A DNA stretch of 64,000 nucleotides from Streptomyces sp. 1-11 (GCF_007176755.1 NZ_BJTV01000001.1:310001-374000); one strand, 5' to 3'. Counted from the first letter of the stretch, positions 47,895-57,970 are shown. Made by a program: numbers and translations. Notes: a model not told the origin generated them from the letters alone.

Positions 47895-49445
47895 GTGACG
47901 TCCTCTCCGCTCCGCGGCCGGCCCGGTCGCCCCCGCGCGCCCGTACGGGTGCGCCTGGCGCTCGCCGCGGCCGGTGCGCTCGTGGGTGCCGGGTGGCTGG
48001 CGTTGCCGGTGATGACGGCGGGCGGCGGTGATCCGGTTCCCGCCGCACCGGCCGGACCGGTCGCCGGGCGCGCCGAGCCGCGGCAGGACGAGACCTCCGC
48101 GACCGACTTCGTGCTGCCGGTGGCCGTCCTCGGCGCGGCCGGGGTGCTGGCCGGTTACGGGTATCTGCGGCGCACCCGGCGGGCCCGGACCCGTACCACG
48201 CCGGGCGTGGTGCCGGCGGCGCCGCCCGTGCCCACGACGGCCGAGAGCGAGCGGCAGGCCCGCGCCGCGCTGGTGCTCGCCGACGACTGCGTGCGCGGCA
48301 GCCGGGAGGAACTGTCCTACGTCGAGGAGCTGTCGGGGGCGGCGGCGGTCGAGCCGTTCACGCACGCCCTGCGGGCCGCGGAGACCGAGCTGTCGGCCGC
48401 GTTCGCGATGTGGCGGCGGTACGAGGAGGGGGTCCCGGCGGAGGCGGCGGCCCGCCGGCAGGCCCTGGTGGGGGTGGTCGGGCGGTGCGCGGAGGCGGGA
48501 CGGCGACTGGACGCCGCGGCGGCGGAGCTGGACCGGCTGCGCGGTCTGGAGCTTGAGGTGACGCCGGCCCTGGAGCTCGCGGAGGCACGGTTCCGTGAGC
48601 TGGCCGCGCGGACCGCCGCGGCCGACGTGACGGCGGCCGGACTGCGGGAGCGGTACGCGCCCTCGGCGGGCGCACCCGTCACCGGGTATGTCGAACAGGC
48701 CAAGGACCGGCTGGTGTTCGCCACGGAGCGGCTCAACGAGGCGCGGCGGGCCGCCGATGCGGGCGAACCGGCGCGGGCGGCCCGGCAGTTGCGCGCCGCC
48801 GAGGGCGGCGTCAGCCAGGCCGGCGCCCTGGTCGCCGCGGTGGAGCGGCTCGCGGCCCGGCTGCGGGAGGCGGCCGGGCTGGTGCCGGCCGCGCTGACCG
48901 GCGCGGAGGCGGAGATCGCCACGGTGCGCAAGGAGGGCGGACCCGCCTTGCTGGCCGGCGGTGAGCTGCGGGCCAGGCTCGCGCACGCCGATGCCGCGCT
49001 GGCCGGTGTGCGCGCCGAGCTGACCGGCGGTCCGTACGACCCGCTGGACGCGCTGCGGCGGATCACCCGGGCCGTCGAGCGCCTCGGGGCGGGGCGGTCC
49101 GGGGTGCTGGCGGCCGCCGCGCTGCTCGTGTCGGGCGGCACGGTCGACGCCGCGGAGGACTTCGTCGCCGTGCACCGCGGTGCGGTGGGCGCACCGGCGC
49201 GGGCCCGGCTGGCGCAGGCGGTACGGGCCCTTGGCTCGGGCACCGAGGCCGACGTGCTCGCCGGGCAGGCCCGCGAGCTGGCCGAGCAGGACGTCCGGGC
49301 CCACGGGAACCCGTTCGCCGACGGCCACACCAGCGGTCTCACCGGCGCCGTGCTCGGCGGCGTCCTGCTGGCCGAGGAACCGGACGGCGGCCCCCCGGCG
49401 AGCTTCGGCGGCCCCCGGACCCGCTCCCGCCGCCACCTGCCGTGA
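47895..49445 (+). CDS. Secreted/membrane protein with long helical coiled-coil region
   Basis: A 516-aa protein. A signal or anchor segment lies at about residues 15-45 (LALAAAGALVGAGWLALPV), and a second hydrophobic segment near 70-95 (FVLPVAVLGAAGVLAGYGYL). The remaining 400 residues are helical and Ala/Glu/Arg-rich (for example RQARAALVLADDCVRGSREE and YVEQAKDRLVFATERLNEARR). I recall Streptomyces relatives annotated as TPM-domain proteins, but the TPM part itself is not evident in this sequence. The GTG start is set by the TACGCT box. It is divergent from the TIM-barrel-like gene by 80 bp. Function unknown. Confidence 0.65.
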   Translation: MTSSPLRGRPGRPRAPVRVRLALAAAGALVGAGWLALPVMTAGGGDPVPAAPAGPVAGRAEPRQDETSATDFVLPVAVLGAAGVLAGYGYLRRTRRARTRTTPGVVPAAPPVPTTAESERQARAALVLADDCVRGSREELSYVEELSGAAAVEPFTHALRAAETELSAAFAMWRRYEEGVPAEAAARRQALVGVVGRCAEAGRRLDAAAAELDRLRGLELEVTPALELAEARFRELAARTAAADVTAAGLRERYAPSAGAPVTGYVEQAKDRLVFATERLNEARRAADAGEPARAARQLRAAEGGVSQAGALVAAVERLAARLREAAGLVPAALTGAEAEIATVRKEGGPALLAGGELRARLAHADAALAGVRAELTGGPYDPLDALRRITRAVERLGAGRSGVLAAAALLVSGGTVDAAEDFVAVHRGAVGAPARARLAQAVRALGSGTEADVLAGQARELAEQDVRAHGNPFADGHTSGLTGAVLGGVLLAEEPDGGPPASFGGPRTRSRRHLP

Positions 49446-49454
49446 CCCGGCTGT

Positions 49455-49478
49455 CCGGGCCCCTCACCGGGGGCCCGG
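49455..49478. terminator. Bidirectional terminator hairpin
   Basis: 9-bp stem (49455-49463 with 49470-49478), 6-nt loop, between the convergent coiled-coil and SpoIIE-phosphatase genes. Confidence 0.65.
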
Positions 49479-49490
49479 GCGCACCGGGGC

Positions 49491-52079
49491 TCAGAAGAGG
49501 CTGAGCAGGGCCTCCGCCGGGTCGGTCAGACCGGTCTCGCCGCCGGGCAGGGGCAGTTCGAACCACACCGTCTTGCCGCGCGGCGTGCGCCGCGAGCCCC
49601 ACGCCGCGCTGAGCAGCCCGACGAGCTGCAGGCCGCGGCCGCCCTCGTCGGTGTCCCGGGCCCGGCGCCGCCGCGGCTGCACGAGACCGGAGTCCCACAC
49701 CTCGCACACTAGGGTGCGGTCCAGCAGCAACCGCAGCCGGATCTCACCCTCCCCGTACCGCAGGGCGTTCGTCACCAGCTCGCTGACCAGCAGTTCCGTC
49801 GTGTCCACCAGCGGCTCCAGGTCCCACGCGACGAGCTGCTGCCGGGCGTACTCACGGGCCCGCCCCACGCTGCGCGGCTCGCGCGGCAGCGTCCAGTCCC
49901 CGACGGACTCGGCGGGCAGCCCCTGGACCCGGGCCATCAGCAGCGCGATGTCGTCCTCGCCGTGATGGGTGTCGAGGGTGTTCAGGACGTGGTCGCAGAC
50001 GTCCTCCAGGGGGCGGGAGGGGTCGGTCAGCGCGCCCACGAAGGCCTGGAGCCCCTCGTCGAGGGGATGGTCGCGGGACTCGACCAGGCCGTCGGTGTAG
50101 AGGGCGAGCAGCGCGCCCTCCGGCAGTTCGACCTCCACCTCCTCGAACGGCTCGCCGCCCACGCCGAGCGGCATCCCGGGCGGCACGTCGAGCATCAGGG
50201 CCGCCTCGCCGGGTTCCACCAGCACCGGCGGCAGGTGCCCGGCGTTGGCGAACGTGCAGCGCCTGGTGACGGAGTCGTAGACGGCGTAGACACAGGTCGC
50301 GAGGTACACCTCGGAGAGGTCGGCGTCCCGGGGCTGGCGCGCCGCGCGGGTGGCCTGCTGGACGCCCCCGGGGGTGCCGAGGCCGCGGGCGATCTCGTCC
50401 AGTGCGGAGAGCACCTCGGCCGGTTCGAGGTCCAGCAGCGCCAGCGTGCGTACGGCGGTGCGCAGTTCGCCCATCGCGACCGCCGCGCGCAGCCCGCGTC
50501 CCATGACGTCGCCGACGACCAGCGCGGTGCGGTGACCGGGGAGTTCGATGACGTCGAACCAGTCGCCGCCGACCTCGGTGGCCGCGTTCCCGGGCAGGTA
50601 GCGGCAGGCGATGTCGAGGCCGGAGGCCTCGGGGTCGCCGGGCGGGAGCAGGGAACGCTGGAGTATCAGCGCCCGCTCGTGCTCACGGCGGTACAGACGG
50701 GCGTTGTCGATGCAGACGGCGGCGCGCGCGGCCAGTTCGACCGCGAGGTCCCGGTCCCGGTCGCCGAACGGCTCGCTGCCCTTCGTACGGGCGAACCGCG
50801 CGAGCCCGACGACGGTGTCGTGCGCGACCATCGGCACGGCCAGCGTGGACTGCACCAGGCCGCCGTCCTCCGGCGGTACGTGCTGCGGCCGGGCGGTGCG
50901 CAGGGCGTCCGCGCAGGGCGAGTTGAAGGGGAAGTGATGGACCGCGCCGACCGCGACGGCGTCGCCCGAGCCGCTGAGGGGCGCGTCGGAGACGGCGCTG
51001 GCGAAGGCGACGCGGCGCAGTTCGGCGCTGCCGTCGGTGAGGCCGGGCGGGGCTTCGTCGCCGGTGAGCAGGCCCTGGTAGAGGTCGACGGTGGCGAGGT
51101 CGCAGAAGCCGGGGACGACGACGTCGAGGAGTTCGCGGGCCGTGGTCTCCAGGTCCAGGGAGTTGCCTATGCGGGCGCCCGCCTCGTTGAGCAGGGCGAG
51201 GTTGCGCCGGGCCGCGGCGGCCTCGCGGGCGGCGGCGCGGCGGGCGGTGATGTCGGTGCCGAGCCAGGCGATGCCGATGGGGCGGCCGCTGCCGCTGTGC
51301 ACCCGGTAGAGGTTGACCGACCAGTGCCGGCGTTCCTCGGAGCCCGGGACGAATCCGGTGACATGCATGTCGGTGATGGAGTCGCCGGTCTCCAGCACCC
51401 TGCGCAGGGTGGCCGAAACCCGATCGGCCTCGGCGCGCGGCAGGTAGTCGTGAACTCCCTTGCCCCGGTGGTCGTCCGGGGTTCCGCCGAAGACGGAGGC
51501 GAAACGCATGTTGGCCCGGCGGACCCTCAGGTCGGGGTCGATCAGCAGGAACCCGAACGGGGATTGGCCGAAAATCGCCTGCGAGGCGGCGAGGTCCGTC
51601 TCGATGCTGCGCAGGGTCCGGACGTCCACCACGATGCAGACGGCGGCCCGTTCGCCCTCGGCGGTCCGGGTGGGCATGACGTAGACCTCGGCGAGCCCTT
51701 CCTCGCCCCGGTCCCCGTCCGGCCCGTCCGGCATCCGGAAGGGCACCACACCGGTCCACTCCCGCCCGTCGAGGATCTCGGCCATCTTCCGCTGGCTGCG
51801 CTCGCGCAGGTCGGAGTCGACGAAGGCCTCGATCGGGTCCATCCCGACGGCGCGTTCGGCGGTGATGCCGAAGAGCTGTTCGGCGCGCAGGCTCCACTGG
51901 TCGACCAGTCCGCCGGGACCGATGGAGAAGGACGCGACCCGGATGTAGTCGTAGATGGAGCCGGGCGGACTGCTCTGCCACATGGCGTCGCCCGGGCCGC
52001 CCGCGTGGCGCGCGGCCCGGTCACTAGCGCCGTCCGACGGGTCCTCGGACTCCGTGGCCTTCGCTGGTATCTCGCTCAC
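49491..52079 (-). CDS. PAS/GAF-regulated SpoIIE phosphatase with C-terminal ATPase domain
   Basis: An 862-aa signalling protein. Two PAS domains (about residues 45-160 and 165-295) and a GAF domain (300-470) precede a PP2C/SpoIIE phosphatase (about 490-705). The phosphatase has metal-binding Asp in EVGGDWFDV, VVGDVMGRG and HGEDDIALLMARV. A C-terminal HATPase_c domain of the RsbW type follows (about 730-850; ELVTNALRYGEGEI, DEGGRGLQLV). Such proteins control sigma factors through anti-anti-sigma phosphorylation. The GTG start 52079 has GAGGGGACGG upstream. No anti-anti-sigma gene is visible in the window. Confidence 0.88.
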   Translation of the reverse strand: MSEIPAKATESEDPSDGASDRAARHAGGPGDAMWQSSPPGSIYDYIRVASFSIGPGGLVDQWSLRAEQLFGITAERAVGMDPIEAFVDSDLRERSQRKMAEILDGREWTGVVPFRMPDGPDGDRGEEGLAEVYVMPTRTAEGERAAVCIVVDVRTLRSIETDLAASQAIFGQSPFGFLLIDPDLRVRRANMRFASVFGGTPDDHRGKGVHDYLPRAEADRVSATLRRVLETGDSITDMHVTGFVPGSEERRHWSVNLYRVHSGSGRPIGIAWLGTDITARRAAAREAAAARRNLALLNEAGARIGNSLDLETTARELLDVVVPGFCDLATVDLYQGLLTGDEAPPGLTDGSAELRRVAFASAVSDAPLSGSGDAVAVGAVHHFPFNSPCADALRTARPQHVPPEDGGLVQSTLAVPMVAHDTVVGLARFARTKGSEPFGDRDRDLAVELAARAAVCIDNARLYRREHERALILQRSLLPPGDPEASGLDIACRYLPGNAATEVGGDWFDVIELPGHRTALVVGDVMGRGLRAAVAMGELRTAVRTLALLDLEPAEVLSALDEIARGLGTPGGVQQATRAARQPRDADLSEVYLATCVYAVYDSVTRRCTFANAGHLPPVLVEPGEAALMLDVPPGMPLGVGGEPFEEVEVELPEGALLALYTDGLVESRDHPLDEGLQAFVGALTDPSRPLEDVCDHVLNTLDTHHGEDDIALLMARVQGLPAESVGDWTLPREPRSVGRAREYARQQLVAWDLEPLVDTTELLVSELVTNALRYGEGEIRLRLLLDRTLVCEVWDSGLVQPRRRRARDTDEGGRGLQLVGLLSAAWGSRRTPRGKTVWFELPLPGGETGLTDPAEALLSLF

Positions 52080-52329
52080 GCGAACCGTCCCCTCCAGCTC
52101 ACCGCACCCGGCACCGGTCACCGGGGGCGGCTGCCCGCAGTATCCAGCACTACGGCGCCGCACAACACGGTGTTCACGATCACAGCTCGGTCGAGGTGCT
52201 TTTCGGACCGGGCCGTGACAACACTTCCAGTCTTCTAACCAGGGAACACGGCCTCGAATCACGTAGTCCCGCCCCGGTCGCCGGACGGTCTGCCGCGATG
52301 GACGGCGCGGGCCGGGATGTACACCGGGT

Positions 52330-52758
52330 TCAGCCGGGCACCGCCAGCTCGAACCAGACGGTCTTCCCGCCGCCGCCGGGCCGCGTTCCCCAGCGGCGGG
52401 CGGCGCCGGCCACCAGTTGCAGGCCGCGGCCGCTCTCGTCCTCGGGCCGGGCGACGCGCTCGCGGGGCGGATCGGGCAGCGGGTCGGACACCTCGACCAG
52501 CAGCGCGTCGCCGGTCCGCGCCGGGCGCACCAGCCGCACCCCGATGGGGCCGGTGGCGTGCCGCAGGGAGTTGGTCACCAGCTCGCTCACCAGCAGCGCG
52601 GCGAGGTCGGCGACGCAGTCGAGATCCCACCCCCGCAACTGGCCGCGGACCGCGCTGCGGGCGCTGCGCACGACGCCCGGCTCCGCCGGGAAGATCCACT
52701 CGGCGCAGTCGCCATCGGTGTCGATCACGCCGATCACTTCCCAGGCCAGCGAGCCCAC
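52330..52758 (-). CDS. RsbW-like anti-sigma/ATPase domain protein
   Basis: A 142-aa stand-alone HATPase_c protein: LLVSELVTNSLRHATGPIGV (N box), EDESGRGLQLVAGAARRWGTR (G boxes) and the terminal KTVWFELAVPG. Its last 60 residues are very like the end of the neighbouring SpoIIE protein (GKTVWFELPLPGG), which suggests a duplicated domain. In Streptomyces many such proteins exist and most have unknown sigma-factor partners. Translation probably starts at GTG 52758. It lies 250 bp upstream of the SpoIIE gene on the same strand, so the two may act together. Confidence 0.85.
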   Translation of the reverse strand: MGSLAWEVIGVIDTDGDCAEWIFPAEPGVVRSARSAVRGQLRGWDLDCVADLAALLVSELVTNSLRHATGPIGVRLVRPARTGDALLVEVSDPLPDPPRERVARPEDESGRGLQLVAGAARRWGTRPGGGGKTVWFELAVPG

Positions 52759-52880
52759 CCATGTCCGTTTTCATGGGGTTAATGGGCACATACCCGGTAT
52801 CCATGAGGGCTTACCGCGCGGGACGTCGCACCGTGGTGCGAACGGCCTAGGAGCCCCGCCGCCCGGCGGCGCTCCGCCGC

Positions 52881-53291
52881 TCAGCGCGCTCCCGTACCCA
52901 GGCGGGCGGCGACCTCGCGGACCGCGGGGACGTCCTGTTCGAGCCAGGGCACCTCCCAGAGCCGCTCCGGGGTGAGCCAGCGCAGTTCGTCGTGGTCCTG
53001 GAGGGGCCGGGGCGCGGCGGAACCGGGGCGCAGCCGGGCGGTCCACACCCGCAGCACGTACGGCGACTTCAGCGGCCACTCCCCCGGCACCCGCTCGACG
53101 GGCTCGGCGTCGATGCCGAGCTCCTCGGCCAGTTCACGCGTCAGGGCGTCCTCGGGGCGTTCCCCCGGCTCCACCTTGCCGCCGGGAAGCTCCCAGCGCC
53201 CGGCCAGCTCGGGGGGTGCGCTGCGGCGCGCGGCGAGCAGCCGGCCGGCGTCGAGCAGGGCGGCGCCCACCACCACGGTCCGATCCGTCAT
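52881..53291 (-). CDS. Nudix hydrolase (MutT-like)
   Basis: A 136-aa pyrophosphohydrolase. A complete Nudix box runs GGKVEPGERPEDALTREL followed by AEELGI, including the REL-x-EE metal site. The N-terminal VVVGAALLDAGRLLAARR and WELPG match MutT/8-oxo-dGTPase-like enzymes, so a nucleotide-pool cleaning role is plausible, though the substrate is unproven. ATG 53291 has TAGGCT 7 nt upstream and no ribosome-binding site. Confidence 0.9.
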   Translation of the reverse strand: MTDRTVVVGAALLDAGRLLAARRSAPPELAGRWELPGGKVEPGERPEDALTRELAEELGIDAEPVERVPGEWPLKSPYVLRVWTARLRPGSAAPRPLQDHDELRWLTPERLWEVPWLEQDVPAVREVAARLGTGAR

Positions 53292-53298
53292 GGGCTGG

Positions 53299-53304
53299 AG
53301 CCTA
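53299..53304 (-). promoter_or_regulatory. -10 box TAGGCT, leaderless start of the Nudix gene
   Basis: TAGGCT (minus strand) lies 7 nt before ATG 53291, with no ribosome-binding site. Confidence 0.45.
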
Positions 53305-53321
53305 CGGGACGCCGGAGAAGG

Positions 53322-53507
53322 TCAGTTGTGGGCGCCGTTGCCGATGCGCTCGACCCAGTAGAGCTGCTTGTGCCCGTGGTCGTCGAGGCTGTCCGCGATC
53401 TTCTGGGCCTCGGCCCGGGTCGCGTACCGTCCCACGCGGTAGCGGTTGCCGTTGTCGTCCTGCCGTATCACGATCCAGGGCAGGGACACCCCCGTGCCCT
53501 CACTCAT
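53322..53507 (-). CDS. Small SPOR-like protein
   Basis: A 61-aa protein: LPWIVIRQDDNGNRYRVGRYATRAEAQKIADSLDDHGHKQLYWVERI spans most of it when read in two parts (residues 9-30 and 31-56). The alternating beta-strand, helix and strand (YRVG-RYATRAEAQKIAD-LYWVERI) resembles a single SPOR (peptidoglycan-binding) repeat. There is no signal peptide, so a periplasmic role is doubtful. The start ATG 53507 is preceded by GGAGCGG further upstream. It lies 30 bp before the Nudix gene. Probably a conserved Streptomyces small protein. Confidence 0.68.
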   Translation of the reverse strand: MSEGTGVSLPWIVIRQDDNGNRYRVGRYATRAEAQKIADSLDDHGHKQLYWVERIGNGAHN

Positions 53508-53843
53508 GGCCCCCACCGCTCCTTCTCGCACCGCCCCGCCCTCCCTCGCACCCGGGCGCCCGCCGAGCCCCGCCCGAGGAAACCGCAGTCCGCATATGCC
53601 CGAGCGTACGCCCAACCTTCACGGAGCGAATACGTCTTTTCACAAAGAGGTACGCAACCAGCCAGAACGCAGGGGGCGTGCGGCAGCGAACGCGCCGCCC
53701 CCTCCGCCGGTGTCGTGGGCCGGGGCCGTTTCACCCACACCTGCGATCACCTGGGAGAACGGCCGGATAGCAACGGCGCTCACCGCACCGGGTAACGGCG
53801 CGGGCGGTGGTGCGCGGCCCCGCGGCGCGTGCCGGAGTGTGCG
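53508..53843. other. 336-bp intergenic region, no clear feature
   Basis: I see no gene or strong structure here. A weak 5-bp stem lies just after the GntR stop. A short A/T-rich patch around 53,620-53,650 may hold the promoter of the SPOR-like gene. Confidence 0.4.
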
Positions 53844-54596
53844 CTACTTCACGGGCAGGTGGTAAGCGGCACGGTACCGGTCGGCCGGGATCACGACGTC
53901 GGCTGTCTCCACGGGGCGGCCGGAGGCGAAGTAGGTGCGCTGGATGACGAGGACCACATGGCCGGGTACGCCGCCCAGGAGGTTGAGTTCCTCGGCGAGA
54001 CCGGGACGGGCGCCGACCTCCTCGGTGACGTTGTCCACGATGACGTCGATGGCCCGCATCCGCTCGACCACCCCCATGCCGCCGAGCGGCCCCTCCTCGG
54101 GCAGCATCACCGGGGTGCGGCCGGTGACGGCGAGCGGTTCCCAGGAGGTGGAGAGCATCATCGCCTCGCCCACCTCCCGGAACAGGTACTTCGTACGCAT
54201 CACGCGCGCACCGGGGTCGACCCCCAGCCGCTCGGCGATGGCGGCCCCCGCGATGACCTGCTCGCTGCTCGACTCCCAGGTGCCGCGCACGGAGGCGTCC
54301 GCCTGCTCCTGCCGGAAGGGCGTGGCGCCCGAGGAGGGACGGAAGCCCGAGCGGGCCACGCTCCTGGGCACCGGCCGCTCGCGCACGTACGTCCCCGAAC
54401 CGGAACGCCCCTCGACCAGCCCCTCGGCCATGAGGACCTTGCGGGCCTCCAGCGCGACGGTGTCCGAGACGCCGTACTCCTCGCGGATGCGGGCCTGGGA
54501 GGGGAGCCGGGTATGGGGAGGCAGTGAACCGTCGACGATCTTCTTGCGGAGATCACCCGCGACACGCAGGTACGCCGGCTGTTCACCGAAAGTCAC
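53844..54596 (-). CDS. GntR-family transcriptional regulator (UTRA type)
   Basis: A 250-aa regulator. The winged HTH covers about residues 8-72 (YLRVAGDLRKKIVDGSLPPHTRLPSQ, SDTVALEARKVLMAEGLVEGRSGSGTYV). The UTRA ligand-binding domain covers about 105-245 (GARVMRTKYLFREVGEAMMLSTSW, VERMRAIDVIVDNVTEEVGA and ADRYRAAYHLPVK). The start GTG 54596 has GGGAGCGG upstream. Members of this subfamily sense small metabolites such as sugars, amino acids or plasmid signals. The target genes are not adjacent, so the ligand is not predictable. Confidence 0.9.
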   Translation of the reverse strand: MTFGEQPAYLRVAGDLRKKIVDGSLPPHTRLPSQARIREEYGVSDTVALEARKVLMAEGLVEGRSGSGTYVRERPVPRSVARSGFRPSSGATPFRQEQADASVRGTWESSSEQVIAGAAIAERLGVDPGARVMRTKYLFREVGEAMMLSTSWEPLAVTGRTPVMLPEEGPLGGMGVVERMRAIDVIVDNVTEEVGARPGLAEELNLLGGVPGHVVLVIQRTYFASGRPVETADVVIPADRYRAAYHLPVK

Positions 54597-54763
54597 TGGC
54601 CGCTCCCATCAGGTTGTACAGACAGCAACAGCCTGGCAACCGTGGGTTGGCCCATGCAAGCGAAGGCCAGAGAATCACTCGATGTGATGACATCGGGCCG
54701 GGGAGGGCTCCTCCCAGGCACTTTCTCCCCCCTGCGGCCGCAACCACACCTGCGCGCTCCTCG

Positions 54764-54786
54764 CCCGGCCGGACGCCGGGGCCGGG
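54764..54786 (-). terminator. Possible terminator after the DUF4190 gene
   Basis: 7-bp stem (54764-54770 with 54780-54786), 9-nt loop, just after the minus-strand stop at 54794. Confidence 0.45.
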
Positions 54787-54793
54787 GTGCCGC

Positions 54794-56032
54794 TCACACC
54801 GCCATGCCGCTGCCGCCGTCCGAGCCGCCGCCGTTCGAGCCGCCCCTGTTCGAGCCGCCGCCCCCCGGGCCGCCGCCGTCCTCACCGTCGCCGGCCGGCG
54901 GGGTGGTCTCCAGCCCCAGGGCCTTCCGGGCGGGCACCGCCTGCTTCGGGTCGAGCAGGCGCAGGCCGGTGTCGTAGTGCTGGTGGAAGGCGTCGGCGTC
55001 CTTCGCCCGCGCGGCCTTCGCCCATTCGGCACGGGCCCTGTCGAGGCCCGCGGCCAGGGCGGTGACCGGCGTCCGGGCGCCGGCGGGCCAGTCGTGGCCG
55101 CGCAGTGTCCGGGCCTGTCCGTCCAGTGCCGCGGCGACCCGCCCGGCCCACGCCCGGTGGCCCGGCAGGTCGTCCTCGACGTACTCCTCGTCCGGGGCCG
55201 ACTCGACCGCCGCGTTCAGGATGTGAGCGGCTTTCAGGTACGCGACCTGGTCGGCGTCCAGGACGGTCGCGTCGTTGCGCAGCGACCCGGTCAGGTTCCC
55301 GCCCTCGGCCGCGTTGCCGAAGACGCAGGTGACCTCGCGGTCCCCGGCCGCCCAACTGCCTTCGGTGGGCATGAGGTAGTAGACGTCGACGTCGTCGGGT
55401 ACGGCCCAGGCGTCCATCGCGTAGCTGTCCCGGAGCCCGTGGCAGCGCTCGTCGGCGGTGCCGCTCACGGAGGCGTCACCGGGGTAACCGCCGTCCCGCA
55501 GCCGGAACGTGGCGAACACCTCGCCGTCGTGCTCCCCGGAGCAGGGCACCCCGGTCACGACCTCGGTACCGCCGCTCAGGGCGCCGCTGGGCGAGTCGAA
55601 GCAGTCCCCCTTCACCAGCGAGGCGTCCGCGCCGTCGCGCGCCCCTTGCTTCACTTCCTCCCAGAAGCTGGACGCTCCGCCCGTGGCCAGCATCAGCGCC
55701 CACAGCGCGAGCCCGATGCCGGACAGCACCGAGCCGCCGACCGCCAGTCCCGTCCCGCGCTCGCCCCGCCGCCGGATCTGCCGCAGCGCGATCAGCCCGA
55801 ACACCAGGCCCACGCCGGGCAGGCAGCACAGCACGCCGAACACCATCGAGGTGATGGCGAGGCCGTTGACGGGGGCGGGCCGGTTGTAGGGGCTGTAGCC
55901 CTGCGCCCACGGCTGGTACGCCGGCCCCTGCGGAGACCCCGGCGGCCCGTACGGCCCCTGCGGGTACGGCTGCTGGGGCGGCTGGTGCGGCCCGTGCGGC
56001 TGCTGCGGGCCGGCGGGCGGGGGTATGGACAC
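54794..56032 (-). CDS. DUF4190 membrane protein with septum-formation-like domain
   Basis: A 412-aa protein. A Pro/Gln/Gly/Tyr-rich cytoplasmic N-terminus (about 1-50) precedes a DUF4190 unit with two membrane helices (about 55-115; LAITSMVFGVLCCLPGVGLVFGLIAL, GSVLSGIGLALWALMLATGGA in order). An extracellular region follows with KGDCFDSP and VPCSGEHDGEVFATF (about 140-190), characteristic of the septum-formation (Septum_form) family with paired cysteines. The C-terminal tail is Gly/Ser/Asn-rich (54800-54900). GTG 56032 is the only clear start. Function is unknown; a cell-envelope role is inferred. Confidence 0.75.
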   Translation of the reverse strand: MSIPPPAGPQQPHGPHQPPQQPYPQGPYGPPGSPQGPAYQPWAQGYSPYNRPAPVNGLAITSMVFGVLCCLPGVGLVFGLIALRQIRRRGERGTGLAVGGSVLSGIGLALWALMLATGGASSFWEEVKQGARDGADASLVKGDCFDSPSGALSGGTEVVTGVPCSGEHDGEVFATFRLRDGGYPGDASVSGTADERCHGLRDSYAMDAWAVPDDVDVYYLMPTEGSWAAGDREVTCVFGNAAEGGNLTGSLRNDATVLDADQVAYLKAAHILNAAVESAPDEEYVEDDLPGHRAWAGRVAAALDGQARTLRGHDWPAGARTPVTALAAGLDRARAEWAKAARAKDADAFHQHYDTGLRLLDPKQAVPARKALGLETTPPAGDGEDGGGPGGGGSNRGGSNGGGSDGGSGMAV

Positions 56033-56129
56033 CGGTACCGTGCTCCTGGCTGTTGGGCTGATGCGACTGCGCGCATGTTAAGCCAGGTCAGCGCTTCCGG
56101 GGACCGTGATCGCGGCGGACGACGCGGAA

Positions 56130-56155
56130 GGGCCGGGCTCCGCCGGACCCGGCCC
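56130..56155 (-). terminator. Terminator hairpin after ychF
   Basis: An 11-pair stem with one bulged C (56130-56141 with 56145-56155) and a 3-nt loop, 15 bp beyond the minus-strand stop at 56170. Confidence 0.65.
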
Positions 56156-56169
56156 CTCCGTGCGCGCGG

Positions 56170-57258
<1,089 letters not shown>

Positions 57259-57427
57259 GTTGCGACTTCCCGTAGATGAGAGGGGCCAGGGGCTGCCAGG
57301 GGCCAGAGACACTGGCCGATCCACCAGTCTACGGCGTCCCCGGCGACGGGCTCGCGGGAGCGAGGGAGGTCCGGCCGAGCCGCTGCCACCGGCGTGTCTG
57401 AGGGCTGATTGAACACATAAGCAGACC

Positions 57428-57433
57428 TAAGTT
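57428..57433 (+). promoter_or_regulatory. -10 box TAAGTT, leaderless start of the DUF6542 gene
   Basis: TAAGTT lies exactly 6 nt before ATG 57440, with no ribosome-binding site. TTGAAC at 57409-57414 is too close for a standard -35. Confidence 0.45.
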
Positions 57434-57439
57434 GGTCCA

Positions 57440-57970
57440 ATGGAGCAGCGCAGAAGCCGACCCACGAACAACGGACGGCGACGGGTCACACCGCCCGCGT
57501 CGCTGCCGCCGCAGGTACGTCGGCCGGTGCCGCGCACGGCGCGGCCCGCGGCCGGACGGCCGCAGGGCGCCGGGCCGTCGGACGGGCAGCCGGCGGGACT
57601 GCGGCTCACCGGACTCGGCGGGGGGCTGTTCTGCGCGGCGGCGATGTTCGTGCTCGGTCTGCTGGACCAGCTCGTGTTCGGTGCGTCCCTGACGCTGTAC
57701 GGCGTGCTGTTCCTGCCGGTGTGCGTGCTGACCGCGCTGTGGGTCCGCGGCGGTGACGTGCTCACCGCGCCGGTCGTCGTGCCGATCTCCTTCGCGGCGG
57801 GCCTGTTCCCCGTCGCTGACGGCGGCGGGGGGCTGCTCGGGCGGCTGATGGGGCTGGTCACCGGGCTCGCCACGCAGGCGGGCTGGCTGTACGGGGGGAC
57901 GCTGCTCGCGGGGCTGATCGTGCTCGTACGCCGGGTGCTGTGGGTGCGGGCCCGCCGGAGCCGCGGCTGA
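57440..57970 (+). CDS. DUF6542 membrane protein
   Basis: A 176-aa protein. A basic/Pro-rich cytoplasmic N-terminus (about 1-50) precedes four hydrophobic helices (LTGLGGGLFCAAAMFVLGLL, SLTLYGVLFLPVCVLTALWV, VVVPISFAAGLFPVA and GTLLAGLIVLVRRVLWV). I recognise it as the actinobacterial DUF6542 family. It is divergent from ychF; the short gap contains only the leaderless promoter. Function unknown. Confidence 0.72.
   Translation: MEQRRSRPTNNGRRRVTPPASLPPQVRRPVPRTARPAAGRPQGAGPSDGQPAGLRLTGLGGGLFCAAAMFVLGLLDQLVFGASLTLYGVLFLPVCVLTALWVRGGDVLTAPVVVPISFAAGLFPVADGGGGLLGRLMGLVTGLATQAGWLYGGTLLAGLIVLVRRVLWVRARRSRG

Noticed and set aside
52758..52777. Inverted repeat CCCATG-N8-CATGGG over the RsbW-like start
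   Set aside because: Short arms and a wide spacer in an ordinary upstream region; no second copy, so it was left out as a regulatory site.
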